Made by a program: the position numbers and the translations under genes. 28,927 bases of DNA from NCBI GenBank assembly GCA_002298545.1, contig DBKQ01000068.1:1-28927 (forward strand), written 5' to 3'. Shown here piece after piece: positions 16,001 to 23,397 of this stretch. Position 1 is the first letter of the stretch. Every line of letters begins with the position of its first letter. Source of the stretch: Prevotella sp. UBA746. Lineage in GTDB: Bacteria; Bacteroidota; Bacteroidia; Bacteroidales; Bacteroidaceae. Below the pieces are notes generated by a model. It did not search any database, had not been told where the DNA came from, and was given only the letters and a program-made list of their open reading frames with translations.

Positions 16001-17082
16001 AGTTCTATAATGTGAAGCTCAACGGCGATGCCCTCGTTGCCCGTGGTTATCATAACGGCAAAGCTGTAGTGGCAGACTCTCTCGCCCTTCCGTCTTATCA
16101 TTCTTGGAATGAAGACATAATCAAGCCGGAGAACGGCTACAACTATATAGCACGCATAAACTGCGGCGGCGACGATTATACTGACTCCTTTGGACTGACA
16201 TGGATGCAGGACAATACAAACTGGTCTACATCGTGGGGCAGCAAGTTCAAGAAGGAGACAAGCCCTTATGAGGCGAGTCAAACTTACTCTCCAACCCTAT
16301 TCACTTCGCCTTTGTTCCGCACGTCTCGCTTCGGCAGACATCTGCTCTCTTACACCATACCGGCTGAACCTGGCGACTATCGCATAGAGTTGTACTTCGT
16401 GGAACCTTGGTATGGCAGAGGAGCATCGGAAACTACTGATTATGAGGGACTGCGCCTCTTCGACGTGGCTGTTAATGACAGTACGTGTATCCACAACCTC
16501 GACCTGTGGGCACAGGCTCGCTATGGCAAGCCATACAAGCGGGTGCTAAATATCCACAACACTGGCAAGGAGATAAAGATTGACTTCCCGAAGGTAAATG
16601 CCGGACAGGCTATCATTTCGGCTATCGCCATTGCAACAACAAACCACAACATGAAGCCTATTGCTACAAAACCTTCTAAAGAGAGCAAGACGATGTGGGA
16701 GGATTTCGAGAAGGAGACCTACACGACAACTCCCGACAGTTTGCTGCCACCTAAAACCAACAGTGCGATAACGGCAGAAGGCATCCTCCACAAGGGCGTG
16801 ATGACCTTTGAATATAATGTTGGCGTGGCAAAGGTATATGCCCTGCGCTTCCGCTACTACAACCCGGAAAAGGAGCGCACGCTGCACGTGAAGATTACCG
16901 ACCTCAACGGCGTTGTCTACAAGGAAGACGACATCACCTTCGTGAAGACTCCGGAGAAGAAGACCAAACGCCGCAACACAAGCATCACCACTGGCACGCA
17001 GACCAACGCCGGCAGCTATAAGGTGAGACTATCCGGCGAAGGCATCGACAAGATGCTGTTTGACAAGCTGACAATAGAATAA
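13030..17082 (+). CDS. GH137-like propeller + GH2 + malectin fusion glycosidase
   Basis: The 1350-aa exported protein has a signal peptide (cleavage near TSA-Q, residue 20). Residues ~50-385 form a five-bladed propeller of GH43/GH137 type (WYMTYVCYNG, FAHDSDGTITGDAQIVK), with Glu161 and Glu246 as candidate catalytic residues. Residues ~390-950 are a complete GH2 enzyme: sugar-binding and Ig-like domains, then a barrel with acid/base Glu776 in WGLQNES and nucleophile Glu846 in NGEYGAW. A malectin-like carbohydrate-binding domain (ARINCGGDDYTDSF) covers ~1037-1210, then a beta-rich tail. The propeller-GH2 order matches BT0996 of the rhamnogalacturonan-II system, which combines beta-L-arabinofuranosidase (GH137) and beta-glucuronidase (GH2). 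It is the last gene of the operon, six bases after the GH138-like gene. The GH2 substrate could also be a beta-galactoside or beta-galacturonide. Confidence 0.8.
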   Translation: MKRLYFLLSLIALFAVTTSAQRRAKNRSAASTTVVSQADMKRVYEAARTPYKYGMVVAPTDNYHKIDCPTVFQKAGKWYMTYVCYNGKNGTDGRGYETWLAESDDLLHWNTLGRVLEYGTGNEWDKNQRGGFPALIDYTWGGSYEIEKYKGRYWMTYIGGEGTGYEAVNAPLSIGLASTKQDVTKAHPWETLSKPTLSYNDKKAQWWEYMTQYKSMIYRVDKKRFGYQFMMYYNAGGKNATHPKGERIGVAFSNDMKKWTRYEGNPIFAHDSDGTITGDAQIVKMGNLYVMFYFSAFNPTREYNAYNTFACSRDMIHWYDWQGEDLIIPSKPYDEMFAHKSYVVKHNGVVYHFYCAVNNSGQRGIAVATSVPMGKSEVYFPTPEPVGKRTSVSLNDKWQISFDGKTFTKDIPFNLDDYYGALQKEHGNLHGKAVFKKSFVAPAIENKEYFLRFEGVGTYCDILLNGKKLGSYDIGRTTETINITDNVLPGKENKLEVRINHPKGITDMPWVCGGCSSEWGFSEGSQPFGIFRPVVLEITDKVRIEPFGVHVWSNQNCDSLFVDTEVKNYGTEAATFQLINKLSEKSGKQTLRLTDEVTLQPGETKTIRQQQAVKDVKRWTMEKPYLYNLNSMIKRNGKATDDLLTPFGFRSISWPLTRKDGDKRFYLNGKPEFINGVCEYEHLFGQSHAFSNEQIEARMKEVTGAGFNAFRDAHQPHNLLYKKIIDENGILWWPQFSAHIWYDTPQFKESFKRHLIQWVKERRNSPSIILWGLQNESTIPAEFAKECSDIIRQLDPTCGSQRLVTTCNGGEGTDWNVVQNWSGTYGGKLEEYAKELSRNDQLLNGEYGAWRTLGNHSGERYTEEKQCDILERKVQLAESVKDSVCGQFLWTLQSHDNPGRRQPEEGFRLIDKVGPFNHKGLFTPWEQPVDAFYMYKSHYISADKEPVLYIVPALHEDSIRVYSNCEKITLSCGSWNATKVLNKKDNTTLFKFYNVKLNGDALVARGYHNGKAVVADSLALPSYHSWNEDIIKPENGYNYIARINCGGDDYTDSFGLTWMQDNTNWSTSWGSKFKKETSPYEASQTYSPTLFTSPLFRTSRFGRHLLSYTIPAEPGDYRIELYFVEPWYGRGASETTDYEGLRLFDVAVNDSTCIHNLDLWAQARYGKPYKRVLNIHNTGKEIKIDFPKVNAGQAIISAIAIATTNHNMKPIATKPSKESKTMWEDFEKETYTTTPDSLLPPKTNSAITAEGILHKGVMTFEYNVGVAKVYALRFRYYNPEKERTLHVKITDLNGVVYKEDDITFVKTPEKKTKRRNTSITTGTQTNAGSYKVRLSGEGIDKMLFDKLTIE

Positions 17083-17100
17083 AATTTCTTGAATCTGTAT

Positions 17101-17143
17101 AAAAACGCTCCAAGGCAAATAACACAGCCTTGGAGCGTTTTTA
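17101..17143 (+). terminator. Strong intrinsic terminator of the glycosidase operon
   Basis: AAAAACGCTCCAAGGC (17101-17116) and GCCTTGGAGCGTTTTT (17127-17142) are perfect 16-nt complements around a 10-nt loop. The A/T ends make it bidirectional in principle. It starts 18 bp after the last operon gene. Confidence 0.92.
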
Positions 17144-17241
17144 TTTAGGGAATCTATAATCTAAATTATTAATGTTTAGCGGACAGTAATAAATCTTAAT
17201 TGCACAAGCTATATGCTTTATTTTGAATTTCAAAATTTTGA

Positions 17242-17333
17242 TTATTCAGTAATTTGTGGACAATTTATTCAGTAATTTATTGCTAATTTATTCAGTAATT
17301 TATGAGTGTTTTATTCAGTAATTTGTGGAAAGC
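17242..17333 (+). repeat. Four tandem 23-bp direct repeats upstream of arginase-family gene
   Basis: TTATTCAGTAATTT starts at 17242, 17265, 17288 and 17311, exactly 23 bp apart. The first 14 bases are identical in all copies; the remaining ~9 vary, and copies 1 and 4 read GTGGA. The array ends 98 bp before the gene, so it could be an operator or enhancer array. It recalls the 21-bp array before the HU-like gene in copy number and in the TTCA..CAGT core, though the sequences differ. Confidence 0.8.
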
Positions 17334-17374
17334 CGAGATACAGAAAACTAAATTATATTGCTTGATATTCCCTT

Positions 17375-17390
17375 TGGCACATAATTTGAT
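17375..17390 (+). promoter_or_regulatory. Weak sigma-54-like element before the arginase-family gene
   Basis: TGGCAC, 5 bp, TTGAT matches the -24 box fully but has GA instead of GC at -12. It would give a start near 17400, 30 nt before the ATG. I find no good TAnnTTTG here (TAATTTG is one base short), so the promoter type is open. Confidence 0.25.
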
Positions 17391-17431
17391 ATCCGCTTTT
17401 ATATATTGTTATTAATAGAACAGCAGAGTAT

Positions 17432-18184
17432 ATGCAGAAAAAGATTGTTGTAATGAACTTCTCCAATGTCTATAAGGAGGAGAGTTTCTATAAGGATGCT
17501 GATACTGAATGGATAGACTGTAGCGGAATAAGCGGGACTGACTGCTTCTGCGACGGCGAGGCGGCAGTGGAAATTTGCCGAAAGATAAAGAATGTAAGTC
17601 CGCATGGCTTGCACTTCATCGACTCCGGCAACTATCATTATGTGTCGCGCTTCTTTACCGACAAGATTAGGGAGAAGTTTACGCTCGTGGTATTCGACCA
17701 CCATCCCGACATGCAGCCGCCCCTCTTCGACCAGATACTTACTTGCGGCGACTGGGTGAAGAGCGTGCTCGACACTAACCCGAATGTAGACCGTGTGGTT
17801 CTCGTTGGCACTTCCGACGGGCTCATCGCCAACATCCCAGCGGAGTATTCCAGCAGGTTAGTGTGTTTCCCCGAATCAAAGCTCAGCGACCGTCAGGCTT
17901 GGCAAGAGTTCTACAATATGCACTTGGCACACCCAATTTACATTTCCGTTGACAAAGACGTGCTCTCGCCTGCCGACGACACCACAAACTGGGATCAGGG
18001 AACTACGAGACTTCCACAATTGAAGCGCCTACTCGTTACCCTTCTGCGCCACAACAGTCTTATCGGTGTGGACATCTGCGGCGAGTGCAACTATTCCATA
18101 AGGGGCATTCTCGACCGAAACGTGCAGGAGAACGACCACGTTAATACCGAATTGCTGAGAATTGTATCGTCGGCTGAAGATTGA
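17432..18184 (+). CDS. Arginase/agmatinase-fold metallohydrolase
   Basis: The 250-aa cytoplasmic protein keeps the ureohydrolase metal-ligand motifs in order: His69 in SGNYHYV (in place of GGDHS), DHHPD at 89-93 (canonical DAHxD) and SVDKD at 172-176 (canonical SxDxD). Family members hydrolyse guanidino groups of arginine, agmatine, guanidinobutyrate or formiminoglutamate with a Mn2+ pair. The protein is shorter than usual (about 300 residues) and has Ser rather than Asp at 179 in the SxDxDxxDP motif, so its substrate cannot be inferred. It is monocistronic and convergent with the protease gene, ten bases away. The 23-bp repeat array upstream suggests dedicated regulation. Confidence 0.82.
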   Translation: MQKKIVVMNFSNVYKEESFYKDADTEWIDCSGISGTDCFCDGEAAVEICRKIKNVSPHGLHFIDSGNYHYVSRFFTDKIREKFTLVVFDHHPDMQPPLFDQILTCGDWVKSVLDTNPNVDRVVLVGTSDGLIANIPAEYSSRLVCFPESKLSDRQAWQEFYNMHLAHPIYISVDKDVLSPADDTTNWDQGTTRLPQLKRLLVTLLRHNSLIGVDICGECNYSIRGILDRNVQENDHVNTELLRIVSSAED

Positions 18185-18194
18185 CAGTCTGCGG

Positions 18195-19526
18195 TTATTC
18201 AAACCTCATCCACATATCCTTGAAATTCAGTCGCATTTTGTTGTGGCAGGTCATTGTTTGAAGTCCAAAGAGGCAGTCGTATGAATCATTATTCTGAATG
18301 CTGGTTATTTCTATATAAATGCAGTCTGCTTTGTATTCGTTTCCTGCTATCTCATAACTCCAGTATGTCGGTAATACTTTTATGCCGATGTGTGCCCCAC
18401 CAAGTCCTCCAACATTGATGGAATCATTGGCGACTCTACCGGCAAACAGATTTTCGTGATTCTTGTAATAATGGTATTTTAGATTTGTTTCAGACGCACC
18501 CGAATCCAAGAGAGCCTTAATCCTGTTGCCAGACAATCCGTCTGTTATTTGCACCATGAATAAATGTTCTGGGGAATAGAAAAAGTTCGGGGCAAATGCA
18601 GGTTCTGCAGACATGGTATGTGGAATCGTTAGCTGCATATTCTTGAAGTCAAAACAAATTTCACCCAGCGGCATCATCATTTGGTTTCCAATTACGCAGT
18701 TAATATCTATTTCCTTTAATTTTTCATCAACCTTCTCGTTGCCGGTTTTGAAGTCATATATAAAGAAGGGAACGTTTCGAAACGTCACATCTCCAAGCTT
18801 TATGGAGTCTACAAATGCGATTTCTTCAGATTTTCCTATACCAAAGCCGTTGAACTGTATTCCTTTTGTCTTTATAATCCTTGCGCCAACGTTCTCCGCC
18901 ACAACTCTTGTTATCATGTTTATTCCGGCTCCAGTGTCAAATATAACCTTCATGTCCTTGCCGTTAAATTGTGTGCCGATATAAAGATTTTTATGACTTT
19001 TGCCCTGCTGGTCGCTGTAATAACGATAGAAAAGACTGGCAGAAGTATCATGCCTTGGCTTTGTAACGGAGAACGCCGGTTGCTCTGAATAAACTCTGTA
19101 TATGTCTTCAATGTTTACGTAATTCTGATTCGGTTCCACTCCCGACTGTCTATATGCCTCGTTAAGATTGTGCATTATCTTGAAAGCCGTTTTGTTGTTT
19201 CCCAATCGTGAGTAATCTTCTGCCATGAAATAGGCGATGACAGGAAGTGATGCGCTCAGTTCATTTTGGTATTTGTCCATTATCACATTGCCCTGTGCTA
19301 TGGCACTGTCGGGCAAGTTGTAAAACTGACTTATGAAGAACTTCGACAAAGTGTGCAGATATGGCGTTTGCAGATTATGCCCCTCAGTGGAGTACAATTC
19401 TCTAAGCTCGCTCCAGTCGCTGTTGTTCATAGCCGTCCCAATACGTTCGTCTATGCTTTTGCCTTGTCCGAACGCCGTTAATGCTGAGCAAATAAATATA
19501 CACGCCGCTGTAATTCTCTTTTTCAT
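18195..19526 (-). CDS. Secreted aspartic protease with two retropepsin-like domains
   Basis: I start at the ATG at 19526 (443 aa), which gives a clean signal peptide (MKKR, hydrophobic core, cleavage near AFG-Q). Earlier in-frame starts lie at or upstream of the promoter box at 19554-19561. Residues ~25-150 are helical. Two clan-AA modules follow: IFDTGAGINM (Asp197) with a later CVIG motif, and LLDSGASETN (Asp341) with a later CLFG motif. Each is a complete half of an aspartic protease, so one chain could form a pepsin-like pseudodimer. Bacterial retropepsin-like proteins usually show one such motif and dimerise. It should act in the periplasm or at the surface; substrate unknown. It has its own promoter. 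Confidence 0.85.
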   Translation of the reverse strand: MKKRITAACIFICSALTAFGQGKSIDERIGTAMNNSDWSELRELYSTEGHNLQTPYLHTLSKFFISQFYNLPDSAIAQGNVIMDKYQNELSASLPVIAYFMAEDYSRLGNNKTAFKIMHNLNEAYRQSGVEPNQNYVNIEDIYRVYSEQPAFSVTKPRHDTSASLFYRYYSDQQGKSHKNLYIGTQFNGKDMKVIFDTGAGINMITRVVAENVGARIIKTKGIQFNGFGIGKSEEIAFVDSIKLGDVTFRNVPFFIYDFKTGNEKVDEKLKEIDINCVIGNQMMMPLGEICFDFKNMQLTIPHTMSAEPAFAPNFFYSPEHLFMVQITDGLSGNRIKALLDSGASETNLKYHYYKNHENLFAGRVANDSINVGGLGGAHIGIKVLPTYWSYEIAGNEYKADCIYIEITSIQNNDSYDCLFGLQTMTCHNKMRLNFKDMWMRFE

Positions 19527-19553
19527 AATGCTGTAGATAATATTTCTTGTGTG

Positions 19554-19584
19554 CAAATATACATTATTATTCTTAATAATACAA
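19554..19584 (-). promoter_or_regulatory. Promoter of the aspartic protease gene
   Basis: On the minus strand TTG (19584-19582), 20 bp, TATATTTG (19561-19554) matches the Bacteroidetes consensus well. Transcription would start near 19547, about 20 nt before the chosen ATG. Confidence 0.65.
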
Positions 19585-19745
19585 TGACAATAGAGACAAT
19601 TCACGACAATCAACTGTACAATGAAAAGATTATCTTCTATTGTCCCTATTATCGTTCTAACATAAGCATATAGCCTTTTTCAGCAAATTTATAATTGTTG
19701 ATCTGTTTCTTATTTTTGAAACTTTTCTTCTTTTTGCATATATAA

Positions 19746-19777
19746 TTTGTAAAGCTAACATTAAATGAATAATTTTG
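19746..19777 (+). promoter_or_regulatory. Promoter of the Big2-domain protein gene
   Basis: TTTG (19746-19749), 20 bp, TAATTTTG (19770-19777) is a full match to the Bacteroidetes primary-sigma promoter. The start would be near 19784, ~22 nt before the ATG at 19806. Confidence 0.7.
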
Positions 19778-19805
19778 CAGATGAATAAATGATTACAACA
19801 AGAAT

Positions 19806-21224
19806 ATGGAAAATACAAAGAGTTTTATTTTCAGAGCAATAGGCTTTATCGCCTTATTGTCGGCAACTGTCGGCATTGACGCCGCCGAAGTGGTATACCG
19901 TATAGTGGAATACAACAAGACGACGGGGGAGTTTGCCCTGGCAGCAAGCGGAATGGTGCCAAAAGACTCATGGGCATATTTTGAAAACGACTACGGAGCA
20001 ACAACTGGCAACCGCTACAACCAGATTCCACGCAACAGGAAGGCAACGCTATATCTCGAGGGATGGCAAGGATGCAAGGTAAAGGCGGTAACGCTGAGCA
20101 TGTGTTCAAACAACAAGTCGGGACAGGTGGGGCTATCGGTTAGCGACGGCGACACACAGCTCTATACTCTGCGCCCCGACGACTTTGCCAGCGACAGTTG
20201 GTTCGGTCAGTGGGTGTCGAAAGACCTGAACGTTTATGTTGATATAAACAAGAAGCTTGACATTCCTGCTTTTGCCACCGACGGGGCAAGCATCACGCTG
20301 CAGGGCGGAACGAGCGAAGGCTCCGTGTATGTCAATTCCATCGCAATAGAATACGACGAACCTACTGGCACGGAACTGGAGTCGCCATTGGGATGGACCT
20401 ACGAGAAAATGACGAAGAAGAGCACGCTCGCCGACGGTGATGTATTGATGCTATACCGCAACGGCTGCGCTGCAGCGGATCTCGACGGGATGGAGACTTC
20501 GGGGTATCTTGATGCCATGACAATAGCATCGACAACGGATGTTACAAGTCCCGACGTGCTTCGCTTCACGCTTGGCAAGGCAGAAGGAGACCTATGGACA
20601 ATGACCGACCAGTATGGGAGACAACTTGCTGCCGCTGGCAAACAGAAGTTGGCATGGAACGAAGGAAACACGCAATGGGCGATAGAACTGGGCTACGACG
20701 GAGCAACAATAACAAATGGCAAAGCTGACTACGGCACTCTGCGCTACAATACTCCGGAGAGCAGCTATGCCCGTTTCGCCCTATACACTTCTAATTCTCT
20801 CGCCCTACCCTTCCTCTATCGCCGAACAAAACAGAAGGAACCCGTATTGTCGCAGTCGATTACTTTTGCAGAGTCTGACATGACGGCAACTCTCGACGAG
20901 GGACACATTGCCCTCACCCCATCACTGCTTCCGACAAACACCACCGACCGCAGAATTATTTGGACAAGCAGCAACGATGGCGTGGCAACGGTGAACGGCG
21001 GATTCGTAACCCTCCTCTCCGTTGGCGAAACAACAATAACTGCCCGTTCGAAGGATGGCGGAGCCGAAGCAAGCATACGTCTTGTCGTGGCAGAGCCTTC
21101 GGCAATATATTCGGCAAAGCGTGATGCCGGCAACGGCAAGGCTGTATATAAAACGGTGGACCGCAACAATATCGTCATAATAAAGAGCAACCGGACATAT
21201 AGCAGCGACGGAGCTGTAAAATAA
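19806..21224 (+). CDS. Secreted protein with Big2 Ig-like domain, function unknown
   Basis: The 472-aa protein has an N-terminal signal (hydrophobic residues ~9-26, cleavage near IDA-A). Residues ~30-190 and ~200-345 are beta-rich; the second block reads like a repeated adhesin or lectin-type fold, but I do not recognise a family. Residues ~355-430 fit a bacterial Ig-like group-2 domain (WTSSNDGVATVNGGFVTLLSVGETTITA). The last ~40 residues (VYKTVDRNNIVIIKSNRTYSSDG) resemble C-terminal tails of many exported Bacteroidetes proteins and may be a diverged sorting segment. Likely a surface or secreted binding protein. It is monocistronic, with a clear promoter and a terminator shared with the convergent GNAT gene. 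Confidence 0.8.
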   Translation: MENTKSFIFRAIGFIALLSATVGIDAAEVVYRIVEYNKTTGEFALAASGMVPKDSWAYFENDYGATTGNRYNQIPRNRKATLYLEGWQGCKVKAVTLSMCSNNKSGQVGLSVSDGDTQLYTLRPDDFASDSWFGQWVSKDLNVYVDINKKLDIPAFATDGASITLQGGTSEGSVYVNSIAIEYDEPTGTELESPLGWTYEKMTKKSTLADGDVLMLYRNGCAAADLDGMETSGYLDAMTIASTTDVTSPDVLRFTLGKAEGDLWTMTDQYGRQLAAAGKQKLAWNEGNTQWAIELGYDGATITNGKADYGTLRYNTPESSYARFALYTSNSLALPFLYRRTKQKEPVLSQSITFAESDMTATLDEGHIALTPSLLPTNTTDRRIIWTSSNDGVATVNGGFVTLLSVGETTITARSKDGGAEASIRLVVAEPSAIYSAKRDAGNGKAVYKTVDRNNIVIIKSNRTYSSDGAVK

Positions 21225-21240
21225 GATGAAGCCAATGTTT

Positions 21241-21289
21241 ATCCGTCATAGCACACAAATGCAATAGGTATGCGCTATGGCGGATTTTT
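21241..21289 (+). terminator. Terminator between convergent genes
   Basis: ATCCGTCATAGC (21241-21252) pairs with GCTATGGCGGAT (21274-21285), with one G-U pair, followed by TTTT. It lies 16 bp after the Big2 gene stop and 27 bp from the GNAT gene end. Confidence 0.75.
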
Positions 21290-21316
21290 CATTCGAAATA
21301 TCCAATAATAATATTT

Positions 21317-22381
21317 TTATTTCAATATCTTGTCAATTCTGCAGAGTGGCTCGTTTATACCTCCCATCTCCTTTTTGTATCTCTCGTCGCCACGACACAT
21401 GTCGAAATCTGCCACGCCCTCTTCTATCCACTCTTTCGATGATTCGAGTATCAACAGAATTCCCGGAGAATAACGGCTGAAAGAGGTGTCGATAGCAAGC
21501 TTCGGCATTAGGAGATGGTTGCGATGGCGATATACAATCATGAAGGCAGCCGGACGATGGTCGATTTCAAGTACGTAAAGTTCGGCTACTGAGAGTAGCT
21601 TCAAGCTGCGACTTGCACATCCCAATGAAGTTTCTATCATAGCCTTGACATTGTTTACAACCATAGACAACCAACTGATTTTCTTGTGCCTCCATGCCAT
21701 CTTGCGACGGAAATATAGCTTCCATAACTCCATAAGATAAGCATCTGACGGCATATCGGTACCACGAAAATGCTTCAGTTCTATTGTTTTGTCGTCAGTT
21801 TTCAGATGATTGTATGATTTCCTTATATTCTTGTATATGTTCTTGTGCAGCGACGAAACATATTCGTCGTGGGTAGCAAACTCAGATAGAGGCACGTGGT
21901 AACTGCTACGTTCCTTCACACTGGAGCATATCTTACCCATGACTTTGCTAAGCGGTGCAACTTGTGGTACATCAGCAAAACTTAGTTTCAAGCCCTTGTG
22001 GCGGCTTCGAATATATGCAGCTATGGAAGAAATAACATCCTCGGAACATTCTTCAACATACGGACATGACATATTCAGCACTCCAGCTACACGACACGAT
22101 GGAATACGAGTTTTTTTCGACATACGGGTTATTGCCATAGGGATAACGGCAAACGGCTGTCCGTTGAGCAGGACAAGGTCATAACTCATTTCTGTTGTCA
22201 ACTTGCCAAATCCGCTGGTGATATGACGGAACAGGAACTCGTTCCATTCATACGTCTGATAATAAGTATAGTCAATGTATTTTGTGTTCAATTCTTGCGC
22301 CTTTCTGTCAAGCTCAAGCCATTGCTGCTTTACATCATAAATGCTTTTGCAACAACGGAACGATATATTACAATTCAACAT
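21317..22381 (-). CDS. GNAT-fold acyl/aminoacyltransferase (CelD/BioF2, FemAB-like)
   Basis: I use the ATG at 22381 (354 aa). The open frame reaches a TTG at 22486, but that overlaps the promoter's -7 box, so it cannot be in this transcript. The protein resembles the Acetyltransf_6 group: an N-terminal half containing YQTYEWNEFLF and LVLLNGQPFAVIPM, the HKNIYKNIRKSYNHL helix, and a C-terminal GNAT-like core (LYVLEIDHRPAAFMIVYRH, then the end FDMCRGDERYKKEMG, typical of this family). Members transfer acyl or aminoacyl groups in cell-surface polysaccharide or peptidoglycan work, but many are uncharacterised. No signal peptide or membrane helix, so it acts in the cytoplasm. It stands alone. Confidence 0.78.
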   Translation of the reverse strand: MLNCNISFRCCKSIYDVKQQWLELDRKAQELNTKYIDYTYYQTYEWNEFLFRHITSGFGKLTTEMSYDLVLLNGQPFAVIPMAITRMSKKTRIPSCRVAGVLNMSCPYVEECSEDVISSIAAYIRSRHKGLKLSFADVPQVAPLSKVMGKICSSVKERSSYHVPLSEFATHDEYVSSLHKNIYKNIRKSYNHLKTDDKTIELKHFRGTDMPSDAYLMELWKLYFRRKMAWRHKKISWLSMVVNNVKAMIETSLGCASRSLKLLSVAELYVLEIDHRPAAFMIVYRHRNHLLMPKLAIDTSFSRYSPGILLILESSKEWIEEGVADFDMCRGDERYKKEMGGINEPLCRIDKILK

Positions 22382-22483
22382 AATCTTTGTAGTTTCTGAT
22401 ATTTTATTCTTAGTATCAATAACATGGTATAGGATTTTACTTGCCTTCACCTTAACAATACCGACATGCCCCCTATTTTTCTG

Positions 22484-22514
22484 CAAAGTTACATTTTTAA
22501 TATATTATCTCAAA
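22484..22514 (-). promoter_or_regulatory. Promoter of the GNAT-like gene
   Basis: Minus strand: TTTG (22514-22511), 19 bp, TAACTTTG (22491-22484). Transcription from near 22477 leaves a ~95-nt leader before ATG 22381. It points away from the sigma-54 promoter, so this intergenic region serves two divergent units. Confidence 0.65.
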
Positions 22515-22578
22515 AAATATATAGACAATAATGTATATTACCATATAAATTATACGAATTAGATATTTCTACACAATG

Positions 22579-22639
22579 TGTGGGGAAACTTTTTTGTGGA
22601 AATATTCCACACTCACTCCACACATTCCACAATACCACA
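22579..22639. promoter_or_regulatory. Enhancer-like cluster of TGTGG half-sites
   Basis: TGTGGAA-ATA-TTCCACA at 22595-22611 is a 7-bp inverted repeat. Further half-sites are TGTGG at 22579-22583 and CCACA at 22618-22622, 22627-22631 and 22635-22639. The palindrome centre lies about 120 bp before the predicted sigma-54 start, the usual place for binding by an NtrC-family activator. The activator at 25939-27282 is the obvious candidate. Confidence 0.6.
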
Positions 22640-22699
22640 TTTTATGGCACGCATCAAGACATACTGATTATCAACAACTTACATAAATATTCAGATTTT

Positions 22700-22715
22700 T
22701 GGCACGCTGCTTGCA
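22700..22715 (+). promoter_or_regulatory. Consensus sigma-54 (RpoN) promoter
   Basis: TGGCACGCTGCTTGCA is a full match to the -24/-12 consensus TGGCACG-N4-TTGCW. Predicted start is near 22725, giving a ~124-nt leader ahead of the ATG at 22849. A second TGGCACGC at 22645-22652 lacks the -12 half. Confidence 0.85.
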
Positions 22716-22848
22716 CTATAATTAGCGAACGACGACAAGAAGTTCAACAAGAACAAATCCACAGATACAAAGAAACTTGCGGAGGAGTTCTAAGAGAGAA
22801 TAAAAAAACAATTTCAAACAACAATTTAAAGTATAGGAGATTAGAATT

Positions 22849-23178
22849 ATGAAAAAGATGTTTTTCGCAGCAATCGCAGCATTCGCAATGGTTTCAGTAA
22901 GCAGTGTTTTCGCAATGAACGCTAAGTATTACAACACACCAGATGGTTTGGCAAACGACACAACTGCCGACACCACAGTTACAGCTCCTACAGCAGAACC
23001 TGCACCATCAACAAGTAGTACAGCCGGCGACGGAATGTATATCATCAGCGACACGACGGAAGTGCCGACAACGGCAACTGACACTCCGACAACAACAGAT
23101 ACGCCGACAACGACGGCTGATACTCCGGCTCCGGCAGACACAACCACCTCGCCAGCTACAGGTAATGTAGCTAAGTAA
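22849..23178 (+). CDS. Small secreted Thr/Pro/Asp-rich protein, sigma-54 controlled
   Basis: The 109-aa product has a signal peptide (MKKMFF, Ala-rich core, cleavage near VFA-M at ~22-23), leaving ~86 residues of low complexity. Mature residues are dominated by Thr, Pro, Ala, Asp and Ser, with repeated DTP units (for example TDTPTTTDTP) near 80-95. It has no Cys and almost no positive charge, so it is acidic and probably disordered. An AGGAG at 22835-22839, 9 nt before the ATG, is an unusually good ribosome site for this organism and suggests high expression. I recognise no family. It may be an O-glycosylated or surface-associated protein (Bacteroidetes glycosylate at D-S/T-A/L/V-type motifs; few such exact motifs here). 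Terminator at 23302. Confidence 0.75.
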   Translation: MKKMFFAAIAAFAMVSVSSVFAMNAKYYNTPDGLANDTTADTTVTAPTAEPAPSTSSTAGDGMYIISDTTEVPTTATDTPTTTDTPTTTADTPAPADTTTSPATGNVAK

Positions 23179-23301
23179 AGAAAAGTCATAAGTTCTTAAT
23201 GGTAAAAGATTAATGGATAAAAGATTTTGATTATTAGTTGCATAGTATTAATGAGATTCATAAGCAAAGTGAAAGTTTTTGAGAATTGATGTTGTTTATC
23301 T

Positions 23302-23342
23302 GTCCCGCATCCACTTGTAGAAAGCCGATGCGGGACCTTTTA
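23302..23342 (+). terminator. Intrinsic terminator after the small secreted-protein gene
   Basis: GTCCCGCATC (23302-23311) and GATGCGGGAC (23327-23336) are perfect complements, followed by CTTTTATT. It separates the sigma-54 unit from the kinase gene, which has its own promoter. Confidence 0.82.
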
Positions 23343-23397
23343 TTATTACATGACATACGGGTTCAAAAAAAACTAATGGCATTATATCTATGGAACC

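Noticed and set aside
22645..22652. Second TGGCACGC as another sigma-54 promoter
   Set aside because: The matching -12 TTGC is missing (AAGAC instead).
22580..22852. 90-aa frame ending in ATGA overlap with the small secreted gene
   Set aside because: It spans the enhancer and sigma-54 promoter, and no start codon is left after the predicted transcript start.
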